A stretch of DNA of 64,000 nt from Anomaloglossus baeobatrachus (GCF_048569485.1 NC_134357.1:108298744-108362743); one strand, 5' to 3'. Positions 52,539-63,354 are shown, counted from the stretch's first letter. Made by a program: numbers and translations. The notes: generated by a model from the letters alone, not told the origin.

Positions 52539-52776
52539 AAGAAGGGCAATGAACCCCCATAGGGGTGAATGGACCCCATGACGATCGGGAGGGTGCAAGG
52601 TTAGGAAAGGGTTAATGGGGTTTGCATGGGATGGGGGATGTGTGGGAGGACAGGATTGGTAGAAAGGAGCTGTAAGGGGATTGGGGGGGAGCAAGGATGG
52701 GGTGGGGTGTTGTGAGAGGTATAAGAGAGGGGGGTGTACTGATCACCTCCCCTTTCGTCGATTGATCTGTGTCCCA
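52539..52776 (+). repeat. Ngaro split repeat A1
   Basis: From AAGAAGGGCAATGAACCCCC to GATTGATCTGTGTCCCA; the same at 58471-58708. It likely carries the promoter; the gag-like frame starts just after it. Confidence 0.93.
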
Positions 52777-52798
52777 GGACGTACTGCTGCCTCCTGCC

Positions 52799-54856
52799 AT
52801 GGCTGCCCTTGCTGAACTGCTGGAGATGGTGCGGGGGGCCTCCGAGGTATTAGGCGTGGATGCCCTGAGGCAGCAGCTGGCAGCGGTCTGTGGGGCTGGA
52901 GCGGCGCCGCCTGCTGTTTCAGCGCCCGGGCCGACGCTACGTGCTCGGCGGGCGCGACCGCCGGAGCGCTACTCCCCCAGTGGGAGGGGGAGAATACGAT
53001 CAAGGAGCCCCTGCGGGGACCCTCCGGAGCAGCGGCGGAGCAATTCCACTCACCTAGGGGAGCAGCCGGCCACCGGGAGGAATCCGCGTCGGAGATCCCG
53101 TGGGTCGGGGGTGGGCGGAGCCTCGGCGAGGCCCACTTCCGGTCCGCGGCCTGCGCAGCATCGGACCGACGCAGGGATGACGGCAGCCCCCAGTGATGTG
53201 CCGGCTGGGGGTGGCGCTCGGCGTGCCGGATTGCCGGAGGAGACTCCCTGCAGGCCGCAGGGGAGAGCTACAGGACGGAGGACGGGAGCGGATGCGCGCG
53301 GCGAGGGCAGGAGATCGGAGGAGGGGTATGGTGGCCCGCAGGCACGGAGGAGATCGGTAGTCACGGTCCCCCCCGGCGAGGAGCGTGTTGGGGGAGGGTC
53401 CCGGCGAGGAGCAAGCTCGGCACGGCCTTCCTGCAGTCGGCAGGGAGATAGCCCTCTGAGGACGGCAGGAGAAGTGGCGGCGCAGCAGGATGGCACGACT
53501 ACAGCGAGGAAAGACGGCGGTAGGGCGCCACGGCGGGAAAAACGGAAGAGGTCAAGCAGGAGTCGCCCGGACGAGCAGGGTGCGGTGACCGTGGGGGTCG
53601 ACGGCCGCCAGGTGCGGGCTGTCCCCTCGCTGGTCCCCCCTGAGAATTTCGGCAGCGCATCTGACTCCAGCGAGGAAGAAAGAGCAGCGGCGGGTCGGAC
53701 GGAGCGGCAGCAGGAAGATCGTGGCACGGCTGTTCCGGGGTCGGCGCAACGGCAGCCTGGTGAGCAGACAACAGAAATGTTTCATGCTGTGGGTAGTGCG
53801 AGCGGGGGCGGGGGTTCCGTCGCGGGACGCGTTGCGCTGGGGGCGAGTGCGGTCGGGCAGTCTGGTTTACCGGGTCCGGAGTTTTGGGGGCAGCTTATGG
53901 GGGTGTTGCAGGGGTTGTCTGCGGAACGGGTTAGTCGGACTGGGCCTGGGGCTCCGGTGGGGGCGTGGGTGGGCCCCACGGAGGTGGTGCGGACAGATGC
54001 GCCGGTGCGCGAGGTTGCGGCGGGGGACCCTACCTCGGCGGCAGGTACGGGACAGGAGGCGGGTGGGGCGGCTTCCGGGGGCGCAAGTAAGGAGGCGGAA
54101 AAGGAGAAAGAAAAGGAGGATGAGGTTGTGCGCTTGGATGATAGGGCGAGGAGTGAAATTTATGTGTGTTTTGAAGGTCAGTTAGGGGTTCATTTGAAAA
54201 AGGAGGTGAGGGAAAAGATTTGGAAAGGGGAGTATGTGGAAATTTTTTCCCTGCTTCCCTTGGAAAAGTTTAATTTGGATAAGGTAAAGCCCAGTGATAC
54301 AAAAAAGGAGAAGGAGGATGAGGAAAAACGGAGGTATCGGTTGATTCCAAGGACGTTTACTAACTGGCTACAGGCCTTTGCGATCTTAGCCAGCGTGATC
54401 GGGGAAAAGGAGCCGGAGCATTGTTCCGCCCTATTTGGATATATGGATGCGATAGGGGAAGCGTATAGAGTATACGGCGGTTTAGCGTGGTTGAGATATG
54501 ATGAGCAGTTCCGGCAACGGAAGGCTCTGCGGCCGGGAGTCCAGTGGGGCCACAAGGATATTTCTTTGTGGATGCGGTTAATGACGGCGCCGGTTCAGCC
54601 CTTTCGAGGGGGTGCCGGGAGCCCGGGTGCGAGCGGCGGGTCCTCGGCTGGACAGAAAAAGGGAGCTTGTTGGCAGTATAACGAGGGACAGTGTAAGTTC
54701 GGGGCCTCTTGTCGGTTTAAACACGAGTGTTCCGGATGTGGAGGGTCCCACCCTCTGGCCAGGTGCTTCAAGAAAGGGAAAGGAAAGGCGGGGGATGGAT
54801 CTGGAAAAAGGGAGGACGCCAGTGAGGGTCGAGGCGATGCTTCCCTATTTAAGTAG
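52799..54856 (+). CDS. Gag-like protein of the Ngaro element
   Basis: About 685 codons from ATG at 52799 (MAALAELLEMVRG). A long arginine-, glycine- and proline-rich disordered part leads to a more conserved segment (around LGVHLKKEVREKIWKGEY and RTFTNWLQAFAILASVIGEK), and a C-terminal zinc-finger part: CWQYNEGQCKFGASCRFKH (CCCH type) and CSGCGGSHPLARC. These features fit the Gag-like ORF1 of DIRS/Ngaro elements. Its end overlaps the RT frame. Confidence 0.85.
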   Translation: MAALAELLEMVRGASEVLGVDALRQQLAAVCGAGAAPPAVSAPGPTLRARRARPPERYSPSGRGRIRSRSPCGDPPEQRRSNSTHLGEQPATGRNPRRRSRGSGVGGASARPTSGPRPAQHRTDAGMTAAPSDVPAGGGARRAGLPEETPCRPQGRATGRRTGADARGEGRRSEEGYGGPQARRRSVVTVPPGEERVGGGSRRGASSARPSCSRQGDSPLRTAGEVAAQQDGTTTARKDGGRAPRREKRKRSSRSRPDEQGAVTVGVDGRQVRAVPSLVPPENFGSASDSSEEERAAAGRTERQQEDRGTAVPGSAQRQPGEQTTEMFHAVGSASGGGGSVAGRVALGASAVGQSGLPGPEFWGQLMGVLQGLSAERVSRTGPGAPVGAWVGPTEVVRTDAPVREVAAGDPTSAAGTGQEAGGAASGGASKEAEKEKEKEDEVVRLDDRARSEIYVCFEGQLGVHLKKEVREKIWKGEYVEIFSLLPLEKFNLDKVKPSDTKKEKEDEEKRRYRLIPRTFTNWLQAFAILASVIGEKEPEHCSALFGYMDAIGEAYRVYGGLAWLRYDEQFRQRKALRPGVQWGHKDISLWMRLMTAPVQPFRGGAGSPGASGGSSAGQKKGACWQYNEGQCKFGASCRFKHECSGCGGSHPLARCFKKGKGKAGDGSGKREDASEGRGDASLFK

Positions 54857-56399
54857 ATACCCGGATGTTCGGGCGGCGGAGTTGTTGGAACGGGGTTTTA
54901 CGGAGGGCTTTCGGATTCCGTTTGAATCTGAGGCGCCGGTGTTTCGCCCGGGAAACCTGAGGTCCGCAAAAGAACATCCGGCGGTGGTGAAGGAAAAGCT
55001 GCAGAAGGAGGTGGAGTTGGGAAGGATGGCGGGCCCATTCCAGGACCCGCCATTCTCCAATTTACGGATTTCCCCCCTTGGGGTGGTTCCTAAGAAGGAG
55101 CCGAATAAATTTCGGCTCATTCATCATTTATCTTATCCGGCGGGATTGTCGGTGAATGATGGGATATCACCGGAATTGTCGGCGGTATGTTATGTATCGT
55201 TCGATAGGGCCTTGGAGCTGGTAAGGGTAGCGGGGCGGGGGGCCCTGATGGCAAAGGCGGATGTGGAAGCAGCTTTTCGTTTACTCCCGGTGCATCCAGA
55301 GAGCTTTCATCTCTTGGGGTGTATGTGGGATGGTGAATACTATGTGGATCGTTGTTTGCCAATGGGCTGTTCCATTTCGTGTGCTTATTTTGAGGCATTC
55401 AGTACGTTTGTGGAATGGGTAGTCAAGGAGGTGGCAGGAGTCCATTCGGTGATTCACTATTTGGATGACTTCTTTTGCGTGGGTCCGGCGGGCTCTTCGG
55501 TTTGCTACTTGTTGTTGTTTACGTTAGAGCGGATCGCGCGGAGCCTGGGTATTCCGTTGGCAAAAGACAAAACAGAAGGGCCGGTCACGGTTTTATGTTT
55601 CTTAGGTATCGAAATTGATACACTGGCAATGGAATGCCGGTTGCCGGAGGGGAAGCTGTTGGATTTGAAGGCGTCGGTGCGGTTTTTGTCTCAGGCCAAG
55701 AAGGTGCGGTTGCGCGAGTTGCAGTCAGTGCTCGGAAAATTGAATTTCGCTTGTCGCATTATGCCGATGGGGCGGATATTTAATAGGAGACTGGCGGGCG
55801 CAACCGCGGGGGTAAAAGCTCCAAATCACTTTGTCCGAGTGACAAAAATGATGAAAGGGGATTTGTTGGTGTGGGAGGAGTTCTTGGACCGGTACAACGG
55901 TCGGACCCTTTGGATGAGCGAGGCAGTGTCCAATAGCCAGCTGGAATTGTACACTGATGCTGCTGGGGCGACGGGTTTTGGAGCAATTTTTCAAACACGC
56001 TGGTGCGTGGGAAAGTGGCCGCAGCGTTGGGTGGAAGCAGGTTTGGTGAGGAATTTGGCGCTGTTGGAATTGTTTCCCATTATTGTGGCGGTGGAGTTGT
56101 GGGGCCCTGTTTTTGCTGGAAGAAGGGTTGGCATGCATTGTGACAACATGGCGGTGGTGCATTCCATCAACGCACTGTCGGCAAAATCCCCGCCGGTTGT
56201 GGGGTATTTAAGGCATCTCGTGTTGCGTTGCTTGGAGTTAAACATTTGCGTGGTGGCTCGGCATGTGCCTGGGATTCACAACGAGGTGGCTGATGCGCTA
56301 TCACGGTTTCAGTTTTGCAGGTTCAGGAAGCTGGTGCCGGAAGCGGACGCGGAGGGAGAACCTTGCCCGAACTGGCTGTGGGACCTGGCATCGGTATAG
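54612..56399 (+). CDS. Reverse transcriptase and RNase H of the Ngaro element
   Basis: An open frame overlapping ORF1. RT motifs: NKFRLIHHLSYPAGLSVNDG, LMAKADVEAAFRLLPVHP, LPMGCSISCAYFEAFSTF and the catalytic IHYLDDFF. RNase H follows: LELYTDAAGATGFGAIF, LALLELFPIIVAVELW, HCDNMAVVHSIN and HVPGIHNEVADALSRFQ. Order and spacing are those of DIRS-like elements. Confidence 0.93.
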   Translation: MPGARVRAAGPRLDRKRELVGSITRDSVSSGPLVGLNTSVPDVEGPTLWPGASRKGKERRGMDLEKGRTPVRVEAMLPYLSRYPDVRAAELLERGFTEGFRIPFESEAPVFRPGNLRSAKEHPAVVKEKLQKEVELGRMAGPFQDPPFSNLRISPLGVVPKKEPNKFRLIHHLSYPAGLSVNDGISPELSAVCYVSFDRALELVRVAGRGALMAKADVEAAFRLLPVHPESFHLLGCMWDGEYYVDRCLPMGCSISCAYFEAFSTFVEWVVKEVAGVHSVIHYLDDFFCVGPAGSSVCYLLLFTLERIARSLGIPLAKDKTEGPVTVLCFLGIEIDTLAMECRLPEGKLLDLKASVRFLSQAKKVRLRELQSVLGKLNFACRIMPMGRIFNRRLAGATAGVKAPNHFVRVTKMMKGDLLVWEEFLDRYNGRTLWMSEAVSNSQLELYTDAAGATGFGAIFQTRWCVGKWPQRWVEAGLVRNLALLELFPIIVAVELWGPVFAGRRVGMHCDNMAVVHSINALSAKSPPVVGYLRHLVLRCLELNICVVARHVPGIHNEVADALSRFQFCRFRKLVPEADAEGEPCPNWLWDLASV

Positions 56400-57286
56400 C
56401 ATTTGAGGGTATTCGGAGATCGGTGTCTGAGGCTACTTGGTGCCGATATCAGGCGGTGTGGAAGGAATGGGCAGAGTTGGAAAGTAGGGAGTTCATGGAG
56501 TCGGGTTACAAGGGTCGAGTATTGGGGGTACTGATGTTAATAAGTGGGGATTTTTCGGAAGGCAGGTCGGTTTCGGTGATTGGTTGCAAGTTGGCGGCGT
56601 TGGCCTTTTTGTTCCAGATGCAAGGGGTTCGGGACGCAACTAAGGATTTTCTGGTGCGACAGGCAATGAAGGGTTTTCGGAAAGGGGCTCAGTCGCGTGA
56701 CTCTAGGCGGCCGGTGTCATTGCCATTGTTGGTGCGTTTAGTGGGGTGTTTAGGGGAGTTATGTTCGTCTCCTTATGAGCGGGTGTTGTTTTCGGTAGCT
56801 TTTGTACTGGCGTTTTTTGGGGCCTTTCGTATTGGCGAATTGGTCAGCCCGACTAAGCAAGCGATGGGTGGTTTGCTGTTGGGTGATGTAATGCTGGGGG
56901 AGGATAGAGTGGAATGTCGGCTTCGCTTTTCTAAGACGGATCAGAGGGGCCGGGGGCGCTTAGTAGTGTTGTTCGCTTTATCGGGGCACCAGTTGTGCCC
57001 AGTGTTACATGTGTCAGAGTTTTTAAAAGTGCGCGGCGGTTACCCTGGTGTTTTTCTTAGACATGCGGACGGATTGGCTTTGTCGCGGTATCAATTCAAT
57101 GCGGTGCTGAAGATGGCTCTAGCAAGGGTGGGGGAGGAGCCACGTGAGTACGGGTCTCACTCTTTCCGGATTGGGGCGGCAACGGAGGCCGCCAGGTGGG
57201 GTTTGAGTGAGGACTGTATCCGGCGGATTGGGAGGTGGGAGTCTTCCAGGTTCCGTTTGTACATTAGGCCTCACTTGGTCAGGTGA
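56315..57286 (+). CDS. Tyrosine recombinase of the Ngaro element
   Basis: It overlaps the RT frame end. It shows the lambda-integrase layout: an N-terminal helical part, SVAFVLAFFGAFRIGELVSP (first arginine), then HSFRIGAATEAARWG (HxxR) and RRIGRWESSRFRLYIRPHL with the nucleophilic tyrosine. This enzyme replaces the integrase of LTR elements, which explains the absence of a target duplication. Confidence 0.92.
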   Translation: MQVQEAGAGSGRGGRTLPELAVGPGIGIAFEGIRRSVSEATWCRYQAVWKEWAELESREFMESGYKGRVLGVLMLISGDFSEGRSVSVIGCKLAALAFLFQMQGVRDATKDFLVRQAMKGFRKGAQSRDSRRPVSLPLLVRLVGCLGELCSSPYERVLFSVAFVLAFFGAFRIGELVSPTKQAMGGLLLGDVMLGEDRVECRLRFSKTDQRGRGRLVVLFALSGHQLCPVLHVSEFLKVRGGYPGVFLRHADGLALSRYQFNAVLKMALARVGEEPREYGSHSFRIGAATEAARWGLSEDCIRRIGRWESSRFRLYIRPHLVR

Positions 57287-57396
57287 TGGTCAGGGGTGGG
57301 GGACTCAAGGTTGGTGTTTGATGCCGGTTTTGTGGGGCAATTTCTTGTTCTGTTGCTGTTTTTATTCGTGGTCTTTGTATTTTAGGTCCTTGTCTT

Positions 57397-57974
57397 GTGT
57401 GGATCCTCGGGCACTCCTATGTGTATTGGGGAGCGTTACGGGCGGATGTGCGACGTGACGGTCGGCAGCTTGGAGTGTCGGTGTCGGAAGCTCGAGTAAA
57501 GTGGCTCGGTATTCGGGGCATGACCTGGGGTAGAGTGCGCCCTGAGGTGGCTTATTATAGCCGGATGGATCGGGTCCCTGATGTGTTAATTTTGCATGTG
57601 GGGGGAACGATTTGGGAGTGAGGTCGGCGAGGGAATTGAAAAGGGATATTAAGCTGGACCTGTTGCATTTGTGGAGGGCGTTCCCGGGCATAGTTATCGT
57701 TTGGTCAGACATTATAGCTCGGGCGCAGTGGCGTTTTGGGAGGTCGGTAGACCATATTAATAGGGCCCGGAGCAAGCTGAACCGGGCTATTGGCAGGTTT
57801 GTGGCGAGAAATGGGGGGTTGGTGGTGCGGCATAGAGAATTGGAGGAGTCCACGGAGCAGTATCTGAGGAGAGATGGGGTTCATCTGACTGATGTGGGTC
57901 TGGATTTATGGATGTTGGGTTTGAGGGATGGTCTAGAGCAAGCACTGGGGGTGTGGGGGGCTCGGGCCAAGTAA
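57397..57974 (+). other. SGNH-hydrolase-like region of the Ngaro element
   Basis: Downstream of the recombinase the sequence carries SGNH/GDSL hydrolase words: WILGHSYVYWG (block I, GHS) and DGVHLTDVGLDLW (block V, D and H). Such a region is known from vertebrate Ngaro elements, where its role is unclear. Confidence 0.75.
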
Positions 57975-57997
57975 GGGTGTCACTTGGCCGGCCTGTG

Positions 57998-58475
57998 GCG
58001 GGGTGATAGGTCCGTCTGAGAGGTTGGGAGTACCGACAGTCGGTTGTTTGGTACGAAGTCGCTCAAGGGGAGTGGCTTCGGAGTGGATGGGAACTTGTGG
58101 GCGGAGGTCCCGCAGGTTCTGGGTAGGGGTAATTAACGATGGAACGTTGATACCCCTCACCTTGGGCCGGGTGATCACGGCCGAGGTGGTCCTCTGGGCC
58201 GGTTTGGAGGTTACGGCCGGGGGGTTAGGAATGATGGTTTGCCTCTCGGACGGATCTATCGGTGTTTCTGGATATACGGGTATATATGTATAAGGTTAAG
58301 TTGAACAATTGAGTGGCATGTTGGGCCACGAGTTTTGGTATACATATATACGGTAAAATAAAACTGTGGCCATTCCTGCAATAAAGTCGTGGTTCTCGTA
58401 TTTATTTAAGGAGATATAGTACGGGGAGGTGTTTCTGCAGGATAACCTGCTTATCCCTTATAGATGCGTCAAGAA
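57998..58475 (+). repeat. Ngaro split repeat B1
   Basis: From GCGGGGTGATAGGTCCGTCT to GCGTCAAGAA. It overlaps A2 by AAGAA (58471-58475). Confidence 0.93.
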
Positions 58476-58708
58476 GGGCAATGAACCCCCATAGGGGTGA
58501 ATGGACCCCATGACGATCGGGAGGGTGCAAGGTTAGGAAAGGGTTAATGGGGTTTGCATGGGATGGGGGATGTGTGGGAGGACAGGATTGGTAGAAAGGA
58601 GCTGTAAGGGGATTGGGGGGGAGCAAGGATGGGGTGGGGTGTTGTGAGAGGTATAAGAGAGGGGGGTGTACTGATCACCTCCCCTTTCGTCGATTGATCT
58701 GTGTCCCA
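58471..58708 (+). repeat. Ngaro split repeat A2
   Basis: Copy of A1. It ends GTGTCCCA, after which the sequence differs from that after A1. Confidence 0.93.
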
Positions 58709-58743
58709 CCCGCCCGCCCTGATATATAATTTTTATGTATATG

Positions 58744-58824
58744 TTTAAAAAAAAAAAAAAAAAAAAAAAATTAAACGGTGATGGTTTTTCAAAAAAAAAA
58801 AAAAAAAATTAAAAAAAAAAAAAG
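58744..58824. repeat. A-rich tract between A2 and B2
   Basis: Two runs of A with a short TTAAACGGTGATGG spacer. It lies in the short spacer between the two right-hand repeats. Confidence 0.85.
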
Positions 58825-58871
58825 GAATAAAGGTGAATACAAGGTTGAGTTGCTAATCTATTGTTGTCACA

Positions 58872-59349
58872 GCGGGGTGATAGGTCCGTCTGAGAGGTTG
58901 GGAGTACCGACAGTCGGTTGTTTGGTACGAAGTCGCTCAAGGGGAGTGGCTTCGGAGTGGATGGGAACTTGTGGGCGGAGGTCCCGCAGGTTCTGGGTAG
59001 GGGTAATTAACGATGGAACGTTGTTACCCCTCACCTTGGGCCGGGTGATCACGGCCGAGGTGGTCCTCTGGGCCGGTTTGGAGGTTACGGCCGGGGGGTT
59101 AGGAATGATGGTTTGCCTCTCGGACGGATCTATCGGTGTTTCTGGATATACGGGTATATATGTATAAGGTTAAGTTGAACAATTGAGTGGCATGTTGGGC
59201 CACGAGTTTTGGTATACATATATACGGTAAAATAAAACTGTGGCCATTCCTGCAATAAAGTCGTGGTTCTCGTATTTATTTAAGGAGATATAGTACGGGG
59301 AGGTGTTTCTGCAGGATAACCTGCTTATCCCTTATAGATGCGTCAAGAA
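58872..59349 (+). repeat. Ngaro split repeat B2
   Basis: Copy of B1 with very few changes; ends AAGAA at the LINE junction. Confidence 0.93.
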
Positions 59350-59972
59350 CCTAAAAATCTACTCTTCACCTCCCCAAACAGACCTACTTCACCACCCTGA
59401 TCTCTTCACGTTCCAAAAATCAAAAAAAGCTCTTCGACACCTTTTACTCCCTCCTCAGTCCTTACTACAGACTTTTCTGCTCATGAACTGGGCTCCTATT
59501 TCACAGAGAAAATAGAACATATCCATCAAGAAATTGGCTCATGGCTACCAAGCGTTGTGATTCCCATCCCTCTCCACATCTCATCTGGCTCACTCTGCAC
59601 ATTTGATCCAGTCACAGAAGAAGTAGTCACCAGGCTCCTCTCGTCTTTTTGTGCTACCACTTGCATTACTGACTCCTTTCCATCACACCTACTCCAGTCC
59701 CGGCTGTGGTCATCACTACTCACCTACCTAAAATCTTCAATCTCTCCCTCTCTTCTTGTCTTTTTCCCTCCTCCTTCAAACTCTATCATTACTTGATTAA
59801 TAAAAAAAACCTTGTCTTGATCCATCCTGCACAAATAACTACAGGCCGGTTTCCAATCTCCCCTTCATCACTAAACTCTTGGAGTGCCTGGTCTATTCCC
59901 GCCTCACCCATTACGTCTTCACTCTCTCTCTTCTAGATCCATTACAGTCTGGCTTCTGCTGCCCCCTACATT

Positions 59973-61172
59973 TGACTCGCCCACCCCAGGGCCTTAGGTG
60001 ACTCAGTGTCGGGCCGGACTAGTCCGGGGTAGTCAGCAGTGGCGGGGCCCGACTCCGTGACCCTGGTAGAGTCAATTAAATGTGGCGGTATTGGGGAGAT
60101 GATGATAATGTTTATATGAATATTCGTGATGCCACCTGTGGTAATTTGCAGCTATGGAGCCGCAGCTGCTGGAAGGGACCTCCGGGGCTGATGTTATGGC
60201 AGCTGAGGTGTTTCTTGCTCTCCACAGGTAGAGCGGGTACCCCGAGTTAACCTTTGGTGCTTGGTAAAGTCTATGGTGTTTGTTAACGAGGTGCAAGATA
60301 AACCAGACAACACAAGGCTTGCAGTTCAGATGTTTTACTCACTGTTCGGTTCAATTCGGCTTCGAACCAGTTGCCCACGGAGTGCCAGGATTCGCTGTCA
60401 GGGGCCGCCGCCGATCCCGGATAGGTCAAGGGTCAGTCCCGGTGTACCCCTTGTTGTGTGTGTCCTTTCCTGACTGACCTCTTAGCCTTCAACTGTTTTT
60501 GCTGGTCTTAGCCTCCACCACAGGGCCTGTACAAAGGGGGCTGACCGCAGTCGTATCTTGCCCTCTTCACCGGGGGTCTGTGGCAGGAAGTTTTTACTTT
60601 TGAGGAATTGTCTTTCTTCCCTCTGTCTAGGGACCATCCCTGAATGCAGCCAGATCCCTCCACCCGATGTTGTCAGTGGAACAGGTCACGGGATAATTGC
60701 CCTTCCGTGGCCCTGGAATCCTTTCTTTCTTTGGGTGTCACCTGGGCCTAACTAGACCCCAGGATCTTCACCAGGAACCTCCTTCTGTCTCTGTCCTTTC
60801 TCTCTGCTTTCCTTTCCTGGAAGCCCATCTCCTCACTCCTTCACTCTCACTGCCTGACAGGCCAACTCCACTTCACTGAACTTGAACTTCCTAGTTCCCT
60901 TTGTCTACTCTCTCTTTCTGACTCCTCCCACACACCCACTGACTAGGCCCCACCCACACCATTGGGAACAGGAATGGGACTTATGGCCCCATGAGCTAAA
61001 CATCTATGGGGGTTGCTGCCACTATCCCTGACCCGGTGTATGCCTACCAATTGGTGTGTGCAAGTTTTGTCTGTACACCGGCAGTTGACCCCACTCTTAC
61101 CCAGGATGGGATACCACACCTCTGGCTGAGGTGCAATATCTCTGTGGCGACGAAAGCCTCAGGGGCACCACA
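59973..61172 (-). mobile_element. Solo LTR inside the L2 LINE
   Basis: On the minus strand TGTGGTGCCCCTGAGGCTTT to GGGCGAGTCA, 1200 bp, flanked by CATT (59969-59972, 61173-61176). Same family as 186-1249 by both ends and by the shared CCGGACTAGTCCGG segment. A fossil. Confidence 0.8.
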
Positions 61173-61512
61173 CATTCTACAGAAACTGACCTCAGCAAAA
61201 GTGACCAATGAGCTTCTGAAAGCAAAACGTAATGGTGACTACTCTCTGCTTATTTTTCTTGACCTCTCTGCAGCTTTTGACACTGTTCACCACCATTTCC
61301 TACTCCTAATGCTCCACTCAATCAGCCCGAAGAACACTGCTTTCTTCTGGTTCTCTTCCTATCTTTCTGACCGCTCTTTCAGTGTATTATTTGCTGGCTC
61401 CACATCTTCTCTTCCTCTCACTGTTGGGGTCCCTCAAGGTTCAGTTCTAGTCCCTCTTCTCTTGTCTCTCTACACTGCCCCAAGTGGACAGACCATCAGC
61501 AAATTTGGCATC

Positions 61513-61880
61513 TTAGGCTATGTGCGCACGTTGCGTAAAAACATGCAGTTACGCTGCGCTTTGTAGCGCAGCGTAACTGCATGCGTCCTGCGGCCCCTGC
61601 ACAGTCTATGGAGATTGTGCAGGGGCCGTGCGCACGTGGCGTCTAAGAGCGCAGCGCTTCGGCTACTGCCGAAGCGCTGCGCAAAAAGAAGTGACATGTC
61701 ACTTCTTTCCTGCGCTTTGCCGGCAGCTCCTGCTCTGTCTATGGCAGGAGCTGCAGGCAGAGCGCATGGAATCGGCGCTCACTACGGACATTTCTGCAGC
61801 GATCTAAAGCGCACATGTGCTCTTTAGATCGCTGCAGAAATTTCTGCAGGGCTTGTACGCAACGTGCGCACATAGCCTAA
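61513..61880. mobile_element. Palindromic MITE inside the L2 LINE
   Basis: The ends TTAGGCTATGTGCGCACGTT and AACGTGCGCACATAGCCTAA are inverted copies. Inner arms hold GCAGTTACGCTGCGC and CAGCGTAACTGC. It splits the RT between motifs B and C. Confidence 0.85.
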
Positions 61881-63017
61881 TACCATCTTTATACGGATGA
61901 CATACAACTATACACTTTGTCCCCTGACTTCACCCCCGCTGTACTACAGAACACCAGTGACTGTCTGTCTGTATTTTCAAACATCATGTCTGCTCTCTAT
62001 CTGAAACTTAACCTTTCCAAAACTGAACTTATTTTAATCCCTCCATCTCTGGCACCATGATAACTTCTAGGCCTCGGGCGTGTTGTCTGGGTGTTATGCT
62101 TGACACCGATTTTTCCTTCACCTCCTATATACAATCTCTGAATACTCTGTTGTCACCTGCACCTGAAGAACATCTCCAGAATCCACTCAATTCTCACTAT
62201 GGAAACAACCAAAAACCCTCACTGTGGTCCTGAACCCATTCCCACCTTGATTACTGTAATTCTCTATTAATTGGTCTCCCCTTCACTAGAATTTACCCTC
62301 TCCAGTCCATCCTTAATGCTGCAGCCAGAGTCACTTATCTGACTTATCATTATTTGGACGCTTCTGCTCTGTTCCAGTCATTGCACTGGCTTCCCATACA
62401 TTATAGGATCTAATTTAAATTTTTTGTTCTCACCCACAAAGCTCTTCACATCATGGCACCCCCCTACCTCTCCACCCTTTTCTCTGTCTATCACCCTAAC
62501 CGTTCTCTATGCTCTGCAAAAGAATTTCGACTAACATCTACACTAATCTAAACCTCCCACTGCCAGCTCCAAGATCTCTCCTGAGTTGCACCTATCCTCT
62601 GGAATGCTAGACCAGAAAAAACTATGGTAGATGCTCCTTAAAAGCATATATTTTTTGATCTATTCATATATATCCCCTTCACTATTTCTCAGAACATTAA
62701 TTATCCCTCACACTCCACTGTATCCAAAGCATTACCAAGATTGGCTGATGACTGGCTCATGCAGCCTTTATTTATCCCCCCCCCATTTTTGGAGATGGCT
62801 GAAGTGTCATTGTAAATAAGCACTTGAACCTTGTGTAACCCCTACCTCACTCCATTGTAGATCGTAATCTCTTACGAGCAGGGTTGTCTTTATTTTTGCT
62901 TTAATTATTGTATCTTCTATAATTGTTACTTATGTTTGTTTGTATATGAAACTCTGAATTCTAAAGCACTGTGGAATGTGTTGGTGTTATAGAAATAAAG
63001 ATTATTATTATTATTTA

Positions 63018-63350
63018 GCATTTTTTCTGCAAAACCACTCTTGGCAGGCTACAGGCCCTGCAAGGAGAAAATAAGACATAGATTTTTCAGCTCGCATACA
63101 GTAGGAACTATAGCTCTCTATCCAGTGGGATAACTAGAGTTTGATGGGCTCCGGGGCAAAGTTTGGACCTGGACCGCCCACCAAACATCGACACTTGAGG
63201 TGCAGGATAATGACGCCAACACTCAGGGTACGGGATAATTACGCTGACACTCAGGTTATGGGATAGTGTCACTGACACTTGGCTCTTTTCCTCAGCACCC
63301 ATGATTCCCATGATCTGAAATCCCTTTTTCTATTAGCACCCAGCTTTTCT
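63018..63350. other. Non-coding stretch, nothing recognised
   Basis: It contains two loose direct repeats (CACTCAGGGTACGGGATAAT and CACTCAGGTTATGGGATAGT) near 63220-63265. No exon or element end is visible. Confidence 0.4.
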
Positions 63351-63354
63351 ATGT

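Larger units (their letters stand above)
52539..59349 (+). mobile_element. Ngaro/DIRS-type tyrosine-recombinase retroelement
   Basis: A retroelement with split direct repeats A1-(genes)-B1-A2-B2: A1 52539-52776, B1 57998-58475, A2 58471-58708, B2 58872-59349. A1/A2 are both 238 bp and B1/B2 both 478 bp, nearly identical. No target duplication. Coding parts in order: gag-like protein, RT-RNase H, tyrosine recombinase, SGNH-hydrolase-like region. It looks nearly whole, with about one break. The near identity of the repeats suggests a young insertion. It is inserted into an L2 LINE, whose text resumes directly after it. Confidence 0.93.
51640..63017 (+). mobile_element. L2-type LINE, split by three insertions
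   Basis: Left part 51640-52538: endonuclease domain (APSLNCALWSS, later YHSPGSPTQLLDNF and a GDFNI motif). Right parts 59350-59972, 61173-61512 and 61881-63017: RT with [15 protein letters not shown] (motif A), VGVPQGSVL (motif B), and LYTDDIQLY (motif C) after the MITE, then the L2 C-terminal KALHIMAPPYLS-like end and the 3' tail AAGCACTGTGGAATGTGTTG with (ATT)n. Insertions: Ngaro element, solo LTR, MITE. Several frame shifts and stops make it a dead copy; the 5' end is not clear. Confidence 0.85.

Noticed and set aside
52613-52800. Short minus-strand frame in the A1 repeat
   Set aside because: It lies inside the Ngaro direct repeat, recurs in A2, and overlaps the start of the gag-like frame on the other strand.
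61615-61827. A 70-codon frame within the MITE
   Set aside because: It lies entirely in a palindrome with no coding signature.
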